Origin: Pavlovales sp. CCMP2436
Lineage: Eukaryota; Haptophyta; Pavlovophyceae; Pavlovales
DNA length: 14,462 nt
NCBI GenBank assembly: GCA_026770615.1
Contig: MU631330.1
Span: 342,774 to 357,235 of the forward strand
Reading direction: 5' to 3'
The notes under the pieces are model-generated. The model was not told the origin of the DNA, did not search any database, and saw only the letters and a program-made list of their open reading frames with translations. The position numbers and the translations under genes are program-made. Positions 7,701 through 14,053 of the stretch are shown in pieces. Position 1 is the stretch's first letter. Each line of letters begins with the position of its first letter.

Positions 7701-9932
7701 ATAGATCTGTGTTTATTCATTTATTTATAACGTTTTGTTTATTCATTCATTTCACGGGCTCCAGCTGCGTGTAATAAATTCCAGTCCCGATAAATTCTAG
7801 AATGAATAAGTAATGTAGTAAGCCTTTGAATTAATAAATGATTATAATTCCTGTGATTGAGCAGCTGTCTTTGGTGAGCAGAATTTATGTGTCCAATCAT
7901 GAGTTTATGCTCAATCAATCAAAATTGTGATTGAGCAGCTGTCTTTGGTGCAGGCGATATTCAGCGATAAATTTAAGCGCCAGCTAGTGCCCTTCTTGCG
8001 CTGGCTTTTGGTCAGGCTCCAAGGCAAGCACGATCAATTCCAGTCCTGGCTGCCCCCTCCCCCCCTCCCCCACCCTTCCCCCCCCATCGATTCACTGGGA
8101 CTTTTCCATGCTATGTGATATTTAGGTTCACTCCTTATTTAATTATTTGTTCACGCTCTCATAAACAACAAACAATATAATAAGCCTTTGAAGTAATAAA
8201 TTATCGTAATTAATAAATCATCACGACTAACAAATGATCACAAATCACGAATGATACAACTAACAAATGATACAAATCACAAATGATACAATCACAAATG
8301 ATACAAATCACAAATGATACAAATCACAAATGATACAAATCACAAATGATACAAATCACAAATGATACAAATCACAAATGATACAAATCACAAATGATAC
8401 AAATCACAAATGATACAAATCACAAATGATACAAATCACAGGCTTAAGTCGCTCACAGCGATCACGACAGCCTTCCTCGCGGGGGAGGACACATTCGAGG
8501 TAATCAAATTATGAGTAATAACTAATAATGACTAATACTAATAAATTATTATTATTATTATTGACAACAATATTATTATTATTACTATTACTATCAATAG
8601 ATATTAAAGAGCCTTCCTCGCGGGGGAGGACACCTCCGAGGCATTCAGATTATAAATCAAATAAGACTAATCTTAATAATCTTCATAGTAATCATGGTAA
8701 TATTTATCTAACTTGCAACGAGCCTTCGAAGTTATTTGAATGATGATGATGATAATGATGATGACCGTGACCCACCTTCCTCCCTGACTGTTCGCTCTTG
8801 ACTGTAATCCATTTCCTTGTAGTGCATCTTTTCATCAACTCGCCAGCTTTCGAAATTTCCTGACTGCACCTGACTGTCTGCCAGCGCATTGTCAGCTTCC
8901 CACTGCCAGCCTGTCCTTCTGTATGTAAGACGTTATAAACATTAAAAATCGAGGTGTGCTGACCGGGTCTATTTAAAAAAAAAAAATCATTTCATTTTAT
9001 TATTTTTGCCTGTTGTTTCTTCGCGCCTGAGTCAGCCTGCCTGCTGCCGTCCCCACCTGCTAAGCACTAAACATATTCAACCACCTTCGATGTGCGCTGA
9101 CTGTCCCGACTTTCCGCAAGCTGACTGTCCGCGACCCACTGTCAACCTGTCCTTCTGAAAGTGAGACGTGCTTCATAAAAAAAACCAAAAAAATGAATGA
9201 ATGAATAAATTCACTTTTGCATATAAAAGATTAGGTTGGGGTTTTTTATATAAAAACTTTTATGTACAAATCTCAGAACAAATGCGCAGGTGGGCCTTGC
9301 TCCGCCGCACAAGATTCACGGCGTCTGTCAGTTCGGTCTAAAAAAGCAAACAAAGAGAAAAAACGCCCCAAACCCAACCCCCCCCCCACCCCCCACCCCC
9401 ACCCCCAATTGCAGGTGGGTCTCGCTCCGCCGCACAAGATTCACGGTGTCGGTCAGTTCGGCGTGCACTCGTTTCAAATCTTCGCGCGTGATCAGGTGTG
9501 ATTTATTTATTCATTTATTACCGAGTGTGAATATTTCTTTGTACTAATAACACTGATACAAGAAGGAGTGTGGCTCTTACTAGAGATTTTACGCGAGCCT
9601 ACAGAGTGACGTTTAAAGGCTGACACCCGGGGCCATCTGAACGCAGAGACTGCGCCCCAGGCGGTAGAAATGGCATCAAATCAAATCAAATCGAATCATT
9701 GTTACTGTTACTGCTACTGCTACTGTTATTGTTGTTGTTATTGTTTCTGTTACTGTTATTATTGACTTATTGTTGTTATTGTCCACAGGGTGCGAGCCTG
9801 AAGCCCACGGACGCTGCCCTTGTCACCTACTGCAACTGGCGGCGCAAGTACGCGGTCGAGCTGGCCAAGGCGGAGGCGGCAGGGACAGAGGCAGCGGCCC
9901 CCGCGGTGGACTCGAAGCCGTGCGCCGAGTAA
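4117..9932 (+). CDS. MBD4-like HhH-GPD DNA glycosylase, seven exons, 362 residues
   Basis: Joining 4117-4716, 5421-5503, 6137-6204, 7569-7623, 8442-8499, 9415-9495 and 9789-9932 gives one frame with every GT-AG boundary in phase. Residues 5-28 (Y-x3-RLEHIKRN-x6-LGL) resemble the N-terminal motif of WDR76/CMR1-type proteins, and a basic ESLRRSGRNRG follows at 62-72. Residues 200-340 form the glycosylase fold: AHDPWQLL, the LMSRVSS helix, an INSLGLF helix, the HhH hairpin HKIHGVGQFGVHS (295-307), and PTDAALVTYCNW with the likely catalytic Asp323. No C-terminal Fe-S cysteine cluster and no methyl-CpG-binding domain are visible. This points to the monofunctional MBD4 branch, which removes T or U from G mismatches in nuclear base excision repair. 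Substrate is inferred from the family. The ATG at 4117 was chosen for its context and because the conserved motif follows at once; an in-frame ATG at 3916 would add 67 residues. Confidence 0.85.
4717..5420 (+). other. Intron 1, with minisatellites
   Basis: This 704-nt intron runs gtgcgg to ctgcag. It contains a 13-bp minisatellite (4905-5045), a ctgg/ctga short repeat (5045-5090), a duplicated ctgctgcgggt motif near 5101 and 5203, and a C/T-rich tract (5367-5410) serving as the polypyrimidine tract. Confidence 0.8.
4905..5045. repeat. 13-bp minisatellite
   Basis: About ten degenerate units of ctgtacccactgc with t/c variation, inside intron 1. Confidence 0.85.
5421..5503 (+). CDS. Glycosylase exon 2 (residues 201-227)
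   Basis: It encodes EYYAHDPWQLL and the helix LMSRVSSWDTKH, typical of the first helices of the MBD4-type catalytic domain. The donor is cg|gtgtgtgact (phase 2). Donor look-alikes lie at 5534-5546 and 5616-5639. Confidence 0.85.
5504..6136 (+). other. Intron 2, containing degenerate copies of exons 2 and 3
   Basis: This 633-nt intron holds two copies of the exon 2 donor region and three degenerate copies of exon 3 (starting near 5719, 5835 and 6005). Between them are C-rich tracts and an ATT/ACT microsatellite (5766-5815). Confidence 0.75.
5719..6060 (+). repeat. Three degenerate tandem copies of exon 3
   Basis: Each copy begins with ggtgcattt, as true exon 3 does at 6137. The copy at 5719 can be read CISALFVKYAP against the genuine CISGFFEEYTTP. 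Copies two and three share an identical 27-nt stretch (5854-5880 and 6034-6060) matching the second half of exon 3 and beyond. Copy starts are spaced about 116, 170 and 132 bp. Confidence 0.75.
6137..6204 (+). CDS. Glycosylase exon 3 (residues 228-251 in part)
   Basis: It completes Arg228 across the junction and encodes CISGFFEEYTTPSLFASS, the helix and Thr-Pro turn seen in the family. The acceptor is aaag, and the donor is cacag|gtatat (phase 1). Confidence 0.85.
6641..6735 (-). repeat. Dispersed repeat, module A fragment plus flanking module X
   Basis: 6641-6676 matches part of the A module at 7036-7070. 6700-6735 matches the reverse complement of about 10517-10550, with shared gtgtcaggtgatc. 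Order and orientation agree with the plus-strand copy at 10517-10648. Confidence 0.5.
7014..7212 (-). repeat. Dispersed repeat copy, modules B and A
   Basis: Read on the minus strand, module B (7212-7129) is followed by an AT-rich spacer and then module A (7110-7014). B is about 90 percent identical to 9948-10031. A carries the duplicated gtcggagc core shared with 10570-10648 and 10953-11040. Confidence 0.7.
7401..7455 (-). repeat. Partial dispersed repeat, module A
   Basis: It shares the gcgtcggagcctgcgtcgga core (reverse strand here) and the cttgaacttgac segment with the other A modules. Confidence 0.7.
7569..7623 (+). CDS. Glycosylase exon 4 (residues 251-269 in part)
   Basis: It encodes ETAELRALINSLGLFDE, the conserved helix before the hairpin region. 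It enters in phase 1 after cag and leaves in phase 2 at ag|gtgtgg, completing Arg269 with exon 5. Confidence 0.85.
7624..8441 (+). other. Intron 4, with duplications and a 16-bp minisatellite
   Basis: It contains an exact 24-bp direct repeat (7853-7876 and 7927-7950), a duplicated taagcctttgaa segment (near 7818 and 8179), a degenerate exon 4 core (8085-8106) and a minisatellite running into the acceptor. ctaac branch-site-like motifs occur near 8226 and 8259. Confidence 0.75.
8226..8440. repeat. 16-bp minisatellite adjoining the exon 5 acceptor
   Basis: The unit acaaatcacaaatgat is repeated about eleven times, degenerate at the left and near perfect at the right. The last partial unit supplies the CA of the splice acceptor. 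Confidence 0.9.
8442..8499 (+). CDS. Glycosylase exon 5 (residues 269-288)
   Basis: It encodes LKSLTAITTAFLAGEDTFE, continuing FDER from exon 4. It ends in phase 0 before gtaatc. A near-identical copy of its second half lies at 8611-8640. Confidence 0.85.
8611..8640 (+). repeat. Degenerate copy of the exon 5 end with a mutated donor
   Basis: 28 of 30 bases match 8470-8499, and similarity continues into the intron. The donor GT is GC here (gag|gcattc), so normal use as an exon is unlikely. Confidence 0.85.
9287..9336 (+). repeat. Partial copy of exon 6 with an intact acceptor
   Basis: About 46 of 50 bases match 9412-9461, including CAG|GTG at the acceptor. The copy ends abruptly after QFG, before the rest of the hairpin. 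Its frame is offset by 125 bp from exon 6, so inclusion without a new donor would shift the frame. Confidence 0.85.
9415..9495 (+). CDS. Glycosylase exon 6 (residues 289-315)
   Basis: It encodes the helix-hairpin-helix HKIHGVGQFGVHSFQIF and ARDQ. Both junctions are phase 0. Confidence 0.9.
9496..9788 (+). other. Intron 6
   Basis: This 293-nt intron ends in an irregular tta/ctg/ttg trinucleotide tract (9697-9780) that serves as the T-rich tract before ccacag. Confidence 0.8.
9789..9932 (+). CDS. Glycosylase exon 7, C-terminus (residues 316-362)
   Basis: It encodes GASLKPTDAALVTYCNW, with the presumed catalytic Asp323, then a basic helix and an Ala-rich tail ending in TAA at 9930-9932. Confidence 0.88.
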   Translation, partial: GASLKPTDAALVTYCNWRRKYAVELAKAEAAGTEAAAPAVDSKPCAE

Positions 9933-9947
9933 CCGATAATATTATTA

Positions 9948-10135
9948 GGCACGCAGCAGGCAATGGGCGACGCAGCGCTCAAAACAGCACAACTTCCAGG
10001 ACAGTCATAAGCCAGCTTGAATCCCTGTCAGTAATATATTACTAACGGCTCGAAGTAGTAACTAATAACTATATAGCGCTAATCGATCAGCTTTGAACTT
10101 GAAACATCGCCAGTCCAAACCCTCCTTCCTTCATT
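9948..10135 (+). repeat. Dispersed repeat copy, modules B and A
   Basis: B (9948-10031) is followed by an AT-rich spacer of about 40 bp and a diverged A module (10070-10135) with ttgaacttgaaac. It starts only 15 bp after the glycosylase stop codon and may supply its 3' UTR. Confidence 0.7.
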
Positions 10136-10339
10136 AAGAAAGATATAATTATAAGTGAAGTGGAGCAGATCACGGCCACCGATCTGCCGACGGACTGTCG
10201 ACGACTCATGACTGTGACGGATACACAGAAATCTAATTTATTATTTAACAAGTAAATTTGTTTATTTATATTTATAGAACTAATACGCACGTCATTTTGT
10301 ATCTCACTCTCCCCTCCCAGTTCGTTTGTAGGTCAAATT

Positions 10340-10421
10340 TTGAATTTTAGGTTGGGTCACCCCGTTACCCCCCAACCGCTTCATTGAACTTTGGCCGCTG
10401 TACAGAGGTTGGGACCCCCTT
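10340..10421 (+). repeat. Dispersed aggttgggtcacccc motif
   Basis: The motif at about 10350-10372 and the shorter ggttgggaccccc at 10409 recur at 12535-12690. Their function is unknown. Confidence 0.5.
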
Positions 10422-10458
10422 TCTCTCCAAGCCCGCTTCACGGACATTGCCTCCAATG

Positions 10459-10460
10459 TA

Positions 10461-10516
<56 letters not shown>
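10459..10516. repeat. (GT)n(AT)n microsatellite
   Basis: A gt run passes directly into a long at run, ending in atgtatatg. Confidence 0.95.
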
Positions 10517-10517
<1 letters not shown>

Positions 10518-10648
10518 GTACTGATCACCTGACACGCAGCGACATGACCTCTGACGTTTGGCTATATATGGAGCCTGCGTCGGAGCGCTAAGAATAGCCT
10601 GACTTGAACTTGAAACGTACCGCCAGCCCGAACCCCCCTACATTCATA
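10517..10648 (+). repeat. Dispersed repeat copy, module X and module A
   Basis: ggagcctgcgtcggagcgct followed by gacttgaacttgaaacgtac and an aacccccctacattcat end. The next copy, starting with B, follows directly at 10651. Confidence 0.7.
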
Positions 10649-10650
10649 GC

Positions 10651-11040
10651 GACGCAGCGCTCAGACCAGCAAAACATTCAGAACAGTCAGACGCCAGCTT
10701 GAATCCCTATCAGTCAATATATAGTCGACTTCTTCGGCTCCCTCTTCAACCAGTCCTTCCACCGCGCCCCCGCGCTGCGGCAGTTCACGACATTCAAAAG
10801 TCCCATCGCTTCCCAGCAATACGTCACCGCTAGGATCACCAATGGACTCGCTTGCTCGCGCACTGTTGGGCGGCCCCGCGTTGCGCAGCGACTCCAGCGC
10901 TTTGTTTTCGGATTCCTCATCATCCACCACTTCTACCAGCTCCCCAATTCGGCGTAGCGCGTAGGAGCCTGCGTCGGAGCGCTTAGATCAGCCTGACTTG
11001 AATTTGAAACGTACCGCAAGCTTGAACTCCCCTACATTAA
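10651..11040 (+). repeat. Dispersed repeat copy with an inserted gene-like segment
   Basis: Module B (10651-10713) and module A (10953-11040) are in the same order as at 9948-10135. Here they are separated by about 240 bp instead of about 40 bp. The extra DNA is GC-rich and open in frames of both strands. Confidence 0.65.
10717..10968 (-). CDS. Gene-like fragment carried inside a repeat
   Basis: The minus frame is open through SYALRRIGELVEVVDDEESENK and LESLRNAGPP up to EEGAEEVDY, with no ATG start, and then runs into repeat modules at both ends. The composition resembles a coding exon. No domain was recognised. The plus strand is also open over about 78 codons, so strand and coding status are uncertain. 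It may be a captured fragment of a host gene. Confidence 0.3.
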
Positions 11041-11760
11041 TATAAATTCGTCTGCTCCTCCCTGTTCAGGAGGTGCATAAGTCTGTGCGTTAGGGAGCTT
11101 CAGGGCCTGCGAGATCGATTTCGTCGGGGTCTGCGTTTTTGTTCTTTACAACCTAGTAAAGTTAGATAGTACACACACATACACACTCGCACACGCACAC
11201 GCACACACACACACACGAACACACACAAACACACAAACCGAACCGACTCGACGGTCAACATCACTTGACGCCTGCTCTGCCGCCTGCTGCTCAGTGGCAG
11301 TTTACAGGCTGATCTATAGCGCTGGCAAGGACGTCGGCGATCTTGGCGTCGGTAAGCAATTCTGTGGGCAAGGCTTAGTGGTCGTGCGCGCAAGCGCCAT
11401 GGTGAGTATTTATAGCGTCTTAGCGAGCGCCGCCGCGCAGTCTAGCCCACTGCACGGCGTGCAAGCGCACGTTCGTGTGCAAGCGCCTACTGTATGTACT
11501 GTGTCTAAGTTTTTAGTTAAACATCCGTCCCCAAGGGGATCTCACTGGATTTAAGTGTTGAAAAAACACTCAGATCCAGGGAACCACCCCGAGCACACGG
11601 ATACCGTCCCCACCGCTGATCAGTTCAGGCACACGACGATCGACGACTGACGACTAGCTCGACTGGCACACTGACCGATCTCCACTGCCCTCCCTCGCGT
11701 CGTCTGGAAATGCAGCGCCGTCTGCGAACGCGGCCCACCTTCGCACATCCCAAACGTTAC
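11041..11760. other. No gene recognised; simple repeats and a hairpin
   Basis: It holds a CA-rich microsatellite (11171-11240) and an ATG followed at once by a consensus-like donor (atg|gtgagtattt at 11399-11411). It also holds the hairpin at 11545-11579. The ATG-donor pair could be a very short first exon, but no following exon was identified. Confidence 0.4.
11545..11579. other. Two-part perfect hairpin
   Basis: Two 6-bp stems (ctggat/atccag and agtgtt/aacact) are separated by a symmetric 3-nt internal loop (tta/cag) and closed by a gaaaa loop. This could be an RNA structure or a chance palindrome. Confidence 0.5.
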
Positions 11761-11778
11761 CTCCTAACTAGCCTGACT

Positions 11779-11827
11779 TGCATATGTTGAGATTTTTGCC
11801 CCGGGGGGCAAAAACCACAAATATGCA
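11779..11827. other. Palindrome with 10-bp GC/AT arms
   Basis: tttttgcccc and ggggcaaaaa face each other around two bases. An outer pair, gcatat/atatgc, is 6 bp further out on each side. Confidence 0.55.
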
Positions 11828-11848
11828 TGTCTTATTTTTTGGCCCGTT

Positions 11849-12473
11849 CTATCCCACCCCTTGACGGGGGTGGGCCTCGGGCGCAGGGCTTTGGGTTGCG
11901 GGGTGTGGCGGGCTTGCTGGCTCATGTTTGCGGTTTGAAGACTTTTTTGAGCTTGCTGGTTCATGTTTGGATTTAGGTTTTTTGTCGCCCGAGTGGTATG
12001 ACAGCGTGGGTGACTGGCCGGTTTCAAGGGCCCATTTGGTTGCTGAGCGTAGTATGCGTAGGTGGTGCATGACTATGACGGGCTTGTCATGGATCAGTGC
12101 GTGCATACGTGACGGGCCTGCTGCGGATTCGTTGTTTATGGCGGTAATGGCTGGTCCTGTTTTGGGTTCTGTGGGGCTGGCTGCTCCTGGTAGCAGTGTG
12201 GTTTTGGTTCGAGACGGTCTCTAGTCGCGTTTTCCACGTTGATGTGCGCAAGCGTTGCTGGCCTCTGCTGGGCCTGAGGGTGGGCTTAGGCTGCATGGAG
12301 GGTGTAGTCGGGTTTACACCTGTTAATGAATCTTCATTATTCGTAGGTTGGTTGCGCCTCAGGCGTTTTCGTTTGGCAAGAGTGGTCAGTGCACTGGTGT
12401 CCGGCGATACGACATATCTGCCATTTAGCGTCTGCCCTAGCTGGAGGAGTAAGTGTGTCCAACCCTGTCGCTA
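11849..12473 (-). pseudogene. Minus-strand coding remnant in two overlapping frames
   Basis: One minus frame is open from 12473 down to 12087, with stretches such as LGQTLNGRYVVSPDTSAL, LAKRKRLRRN and QRLRTSTWKTRLETVSN. A second frame is open from about 12216 to 11849, with GPAITAINNESAAG, MHALIHDKPVIVMHHLRI and LRSATKWALETGQSPTLSYH. The more protein-like reading passes from the first to the second near 12200-12220, suggesting a frameshift or small intron. Neither frame has a proper ATG at its head. The plus strand is T/G-rich and also partly open, so this is not firm. The family is unknown; a transposon ORF remnant is plausible. Confidence 0.35.
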
Positions 12474-12783
12474 GTTGCAGGCGAAGAAAAAAGTTGAGAA
12501 TTTCCCCTAGATTTCGTCAATCCGTGCTAAAAGGAGGTTGGGACCCCCCCCCCTTAGGGCGCCTTCCTGGCAGCTGCGCAAATTGAAGTTGGGTCACCCC
12601 CCTACCCCGCCTTTTTTTTGTCTGCGGCAAAATTTAGGTTGGGTCACCCCCCTACCCTAAAGATCGGTGAAAATGTTAGGTTGCCCCACTTACTTACCAT
12701 AGAAAAGGGAAGCAGGCAGTGGGTTGCAGACATTCTGTTTCAGAAGTGGTCGACTCCGAGCGTGTAGGCGCGACGACGTCCAG
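12474..12783 (+). repeat. Region with repeated aggttgggtcaccccc motif
   Basis: Related motifs occur at about 12535-12552, 12587-12607, 12635-12657 and, shorter, 12678-12691, spaced about 50 bp apart. The same motif occurs at 10350-10372. No coding region was found. Confidence 0.5.
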
Positions 12784-13650
12784 TCACCCAGGCGGCATGT
12801 AGTCACCCAGGCCGCATACTAAGGCGCCGATCCCAAACTGTGTCTCCCTGCGGAGGTGGTACGCGCCCTCAGCCCACTCGTCGGGGTTGCCGTCGTCGTC
12901 GCTGTCAGTGCGTGTGCCGCCGCCGTTGCCGGTGCCGGTGCCGGTGCGCTCCAATTGCGCGCGCGCAATGATGACCTTGGCGTGCCCTCGAAGTGCGCAC
13001 ATGCCGATCTCCTGTCTCATCTTCCACAGGAGAGTGCCGCGCGCTTGCGCAGCGGAGGGGCCCCCCGTGCGAGCTTGGAGCGCTCTTGCGCCCATGCTGG
13101 CGAGGTCCCCGACGAAGGATTCCAGGTTGTCAGACCACTCGCCGAAGGCTCCAATTACGAAGGCGGCGAACGCGGGGCCGCCGGCAGTGCAGAAGGTCTG
13201 TGCGCGGGCCTGCATCGGGCCAGTCTCTCCGGGGGTCGTGTGGAAGAAGTAGCGATCAATCTTGATGAGCTCCGCCATGCGTTCTACCGGAAGCGAGTCA
13301 GCTCGCCTGCCCACAGCACGCCCAGGGTAGTTGCCGTCGGTGTCCCTGTACCGAGTCCTGGAGAATGCCATGGTCTTGAGTTCAAGCAGTCGCGGGACCG
13401 CCCGCCCACCCTTGTGGTCGTACTCGGCGTAGAGGTCGACCTTCGGCCCGGGTCGCCGGCTTACCTTACCGAAGAAGAGCCGGTACGCTGCCTGGTTGGA
13501 GGCGAGTACCGAGGCGAAGATGTCTCCCGCCTCGGTGCGCGCGTGCGCACCCATTCTCCTCGCAACCTCGGCCAGGAGGGCAAGGAGCGGATTGTGCCTG
13601 AGCTTGGCGATGTGTATCGAGAGGCTAGCGGTGTTAAACGCAAGCACGAG
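12784..13650 (-). CDS. PD-(D/E)XK-like protein of a multicopy family, 3' exon or 5'-truncated
   Basis: The open frame runs from a TAG at 13653-13651 to a TGA at 12786-12784, about 288 codons. There is no ATG at its head. A ctctcttag just upstream on the minus strand is a good splice acceptor, so this may be a terminal exon starting at 13650. Numbering from the first GTG, residues 69-91 (PKVDLY, then LLELKT) carry an Asp71 ... Glu89-x-Lys91 arrangement like the core of PD-(D/E)XK nucleases. R-x-D-x-LP-x-E follows at 115-122 and IGAFGEWSDN at 165-174. A Gly/Thr and Asp-rich linker lies at 236-254. The C-terminal half is repeated in the broken copy at 29-470. I infer a multicopy, probably transposon-derived, algal or protist family. 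Nuclease activity is untested and rests on motif spacing. Confidence 0.6.
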   Translation of the reverse strand, partial: LVLAFNTASLSIHIAKLRHNPLLALLAEVARRMGAHARTEAGDIFASVLASNQAAYRLFFGKVSRRPGPKVDLYAEYDHKGGRAVPRLLELKTMAFSRTRYRDTDGNYPGRAVGRRADSLPVERMAELIKIDRYFFHTTPGETGPMQARAQTFCTAGGPAFAAFVIGAFGEWSDNLESFVGDLASMGARALQARTGGPSAAQARGTLLWKMRQEIGMCALRGHAKVIIARAQLERTGTGTGNGGGTRTDSDDDGNPDEWAEGAYHLRRETQFGIGALVCGLGDYMPPG

Positions 13651-13695
13651 CTAAGAGAGGATTGGAGTCCGAGACGCGTGAGCGTCGAAGGCAGC

Positions 13696-13714
13696 TAGAG
13701 AGAGAGAGAGAGAG
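13696..13714. repeat. (GA)n microsatellite
   Basis: About nine ga units. On the minus strand it is a pyrimidine tract ending in ctag, so it could act as a splice-acceptor tract. Confidence 0.9.
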
Positions 13715-13721
13715 CTACGAA

Positions 13722-14053
13722 GAGTCAAGATGCAGACCAGGTGTCACAAGATCTCTCTGTAAGTAGAGACCCTGAGAACAGAACTGAATAGGCACGAAGA
13801 GCAGCCGCAGAAGCCTCGAGCAAGCAGCTAGGCCCAGGGATATTTAATTCCCGAGCGTACAAAATCAGGATGTCAGACAGAGCCCAAGTGAGAGGACACT
13901 TGGGTTCCCGATACCCTCGCCCAATCTGGACGGGACCACGTTCAGGTTGTAGGATCGAGTACAACTTGAGTAGGTTGATAAACCCTCGCCTAGTGTAGGC
14001 CGAGGGGGAGAGTAAGTCGGTGAAAACCTCGTTGAAGAAACCGACTTGAGCGC
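13722..14053 (-). mobile_element. Probable 3' UTR and LTR of the Ty1/copia element
   Basis: This noncoding stretch follows the pol stop codon on the minus strand. It contains short hairpins (aagtcggt/accgactt around 14012-14047; ccctcg/cgaggg around 13983-14006). The LTR ends and a polypurine tract were not resolved because only one copy is in the window. Confidence 0.35.

Larger units (their letters stand above)
8500..9414 (+). other. Intron 5, containing copies of exons 5 and 6
   Basis: This 915-nt intron holds a copy of the exon 5 end (8611-8640), a weaker third copy near 8721-8745, a duplicated block (about 8857-8935 and 9100-9175) and a partial exon 6 copy (9287-9336). A C-rich tract at 9368-9406 is the polypyrimidine tract of exon 6. 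Confidence 0.75.

Noticed and set aside
8237..8440. CRISPR-like array
   Set aside because: The units are contiguous 16-bp repeats without spacers; it is a minisatellite in a eukaryotic intron.
7129..10031. A single transposon bounded by inverted B modules and containing exons 4-7
   Set aside because: The enclosed exons continue in phase with exons 1-3, and B also occurs as separate copies elsewhere, so independent insertions are simpler.
11294..11554. Plus-strand ORF of 86 codons
   Set aside because: It starts outside any good context, crosses repeats and the consensus-like donor, and has no recognisable motif.
12205..12225. tRNA B-box-like ggttcgagac
   Set aside because: No cloverleaf or suitably placed A box could be formed around it.
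12856..13698. Plus-strand ORF of 280 codons
   Set aside because: It is antisense to the PD-(D/E)XK-like frame, which has a paralogue at 29-470 confirming the minus reading.
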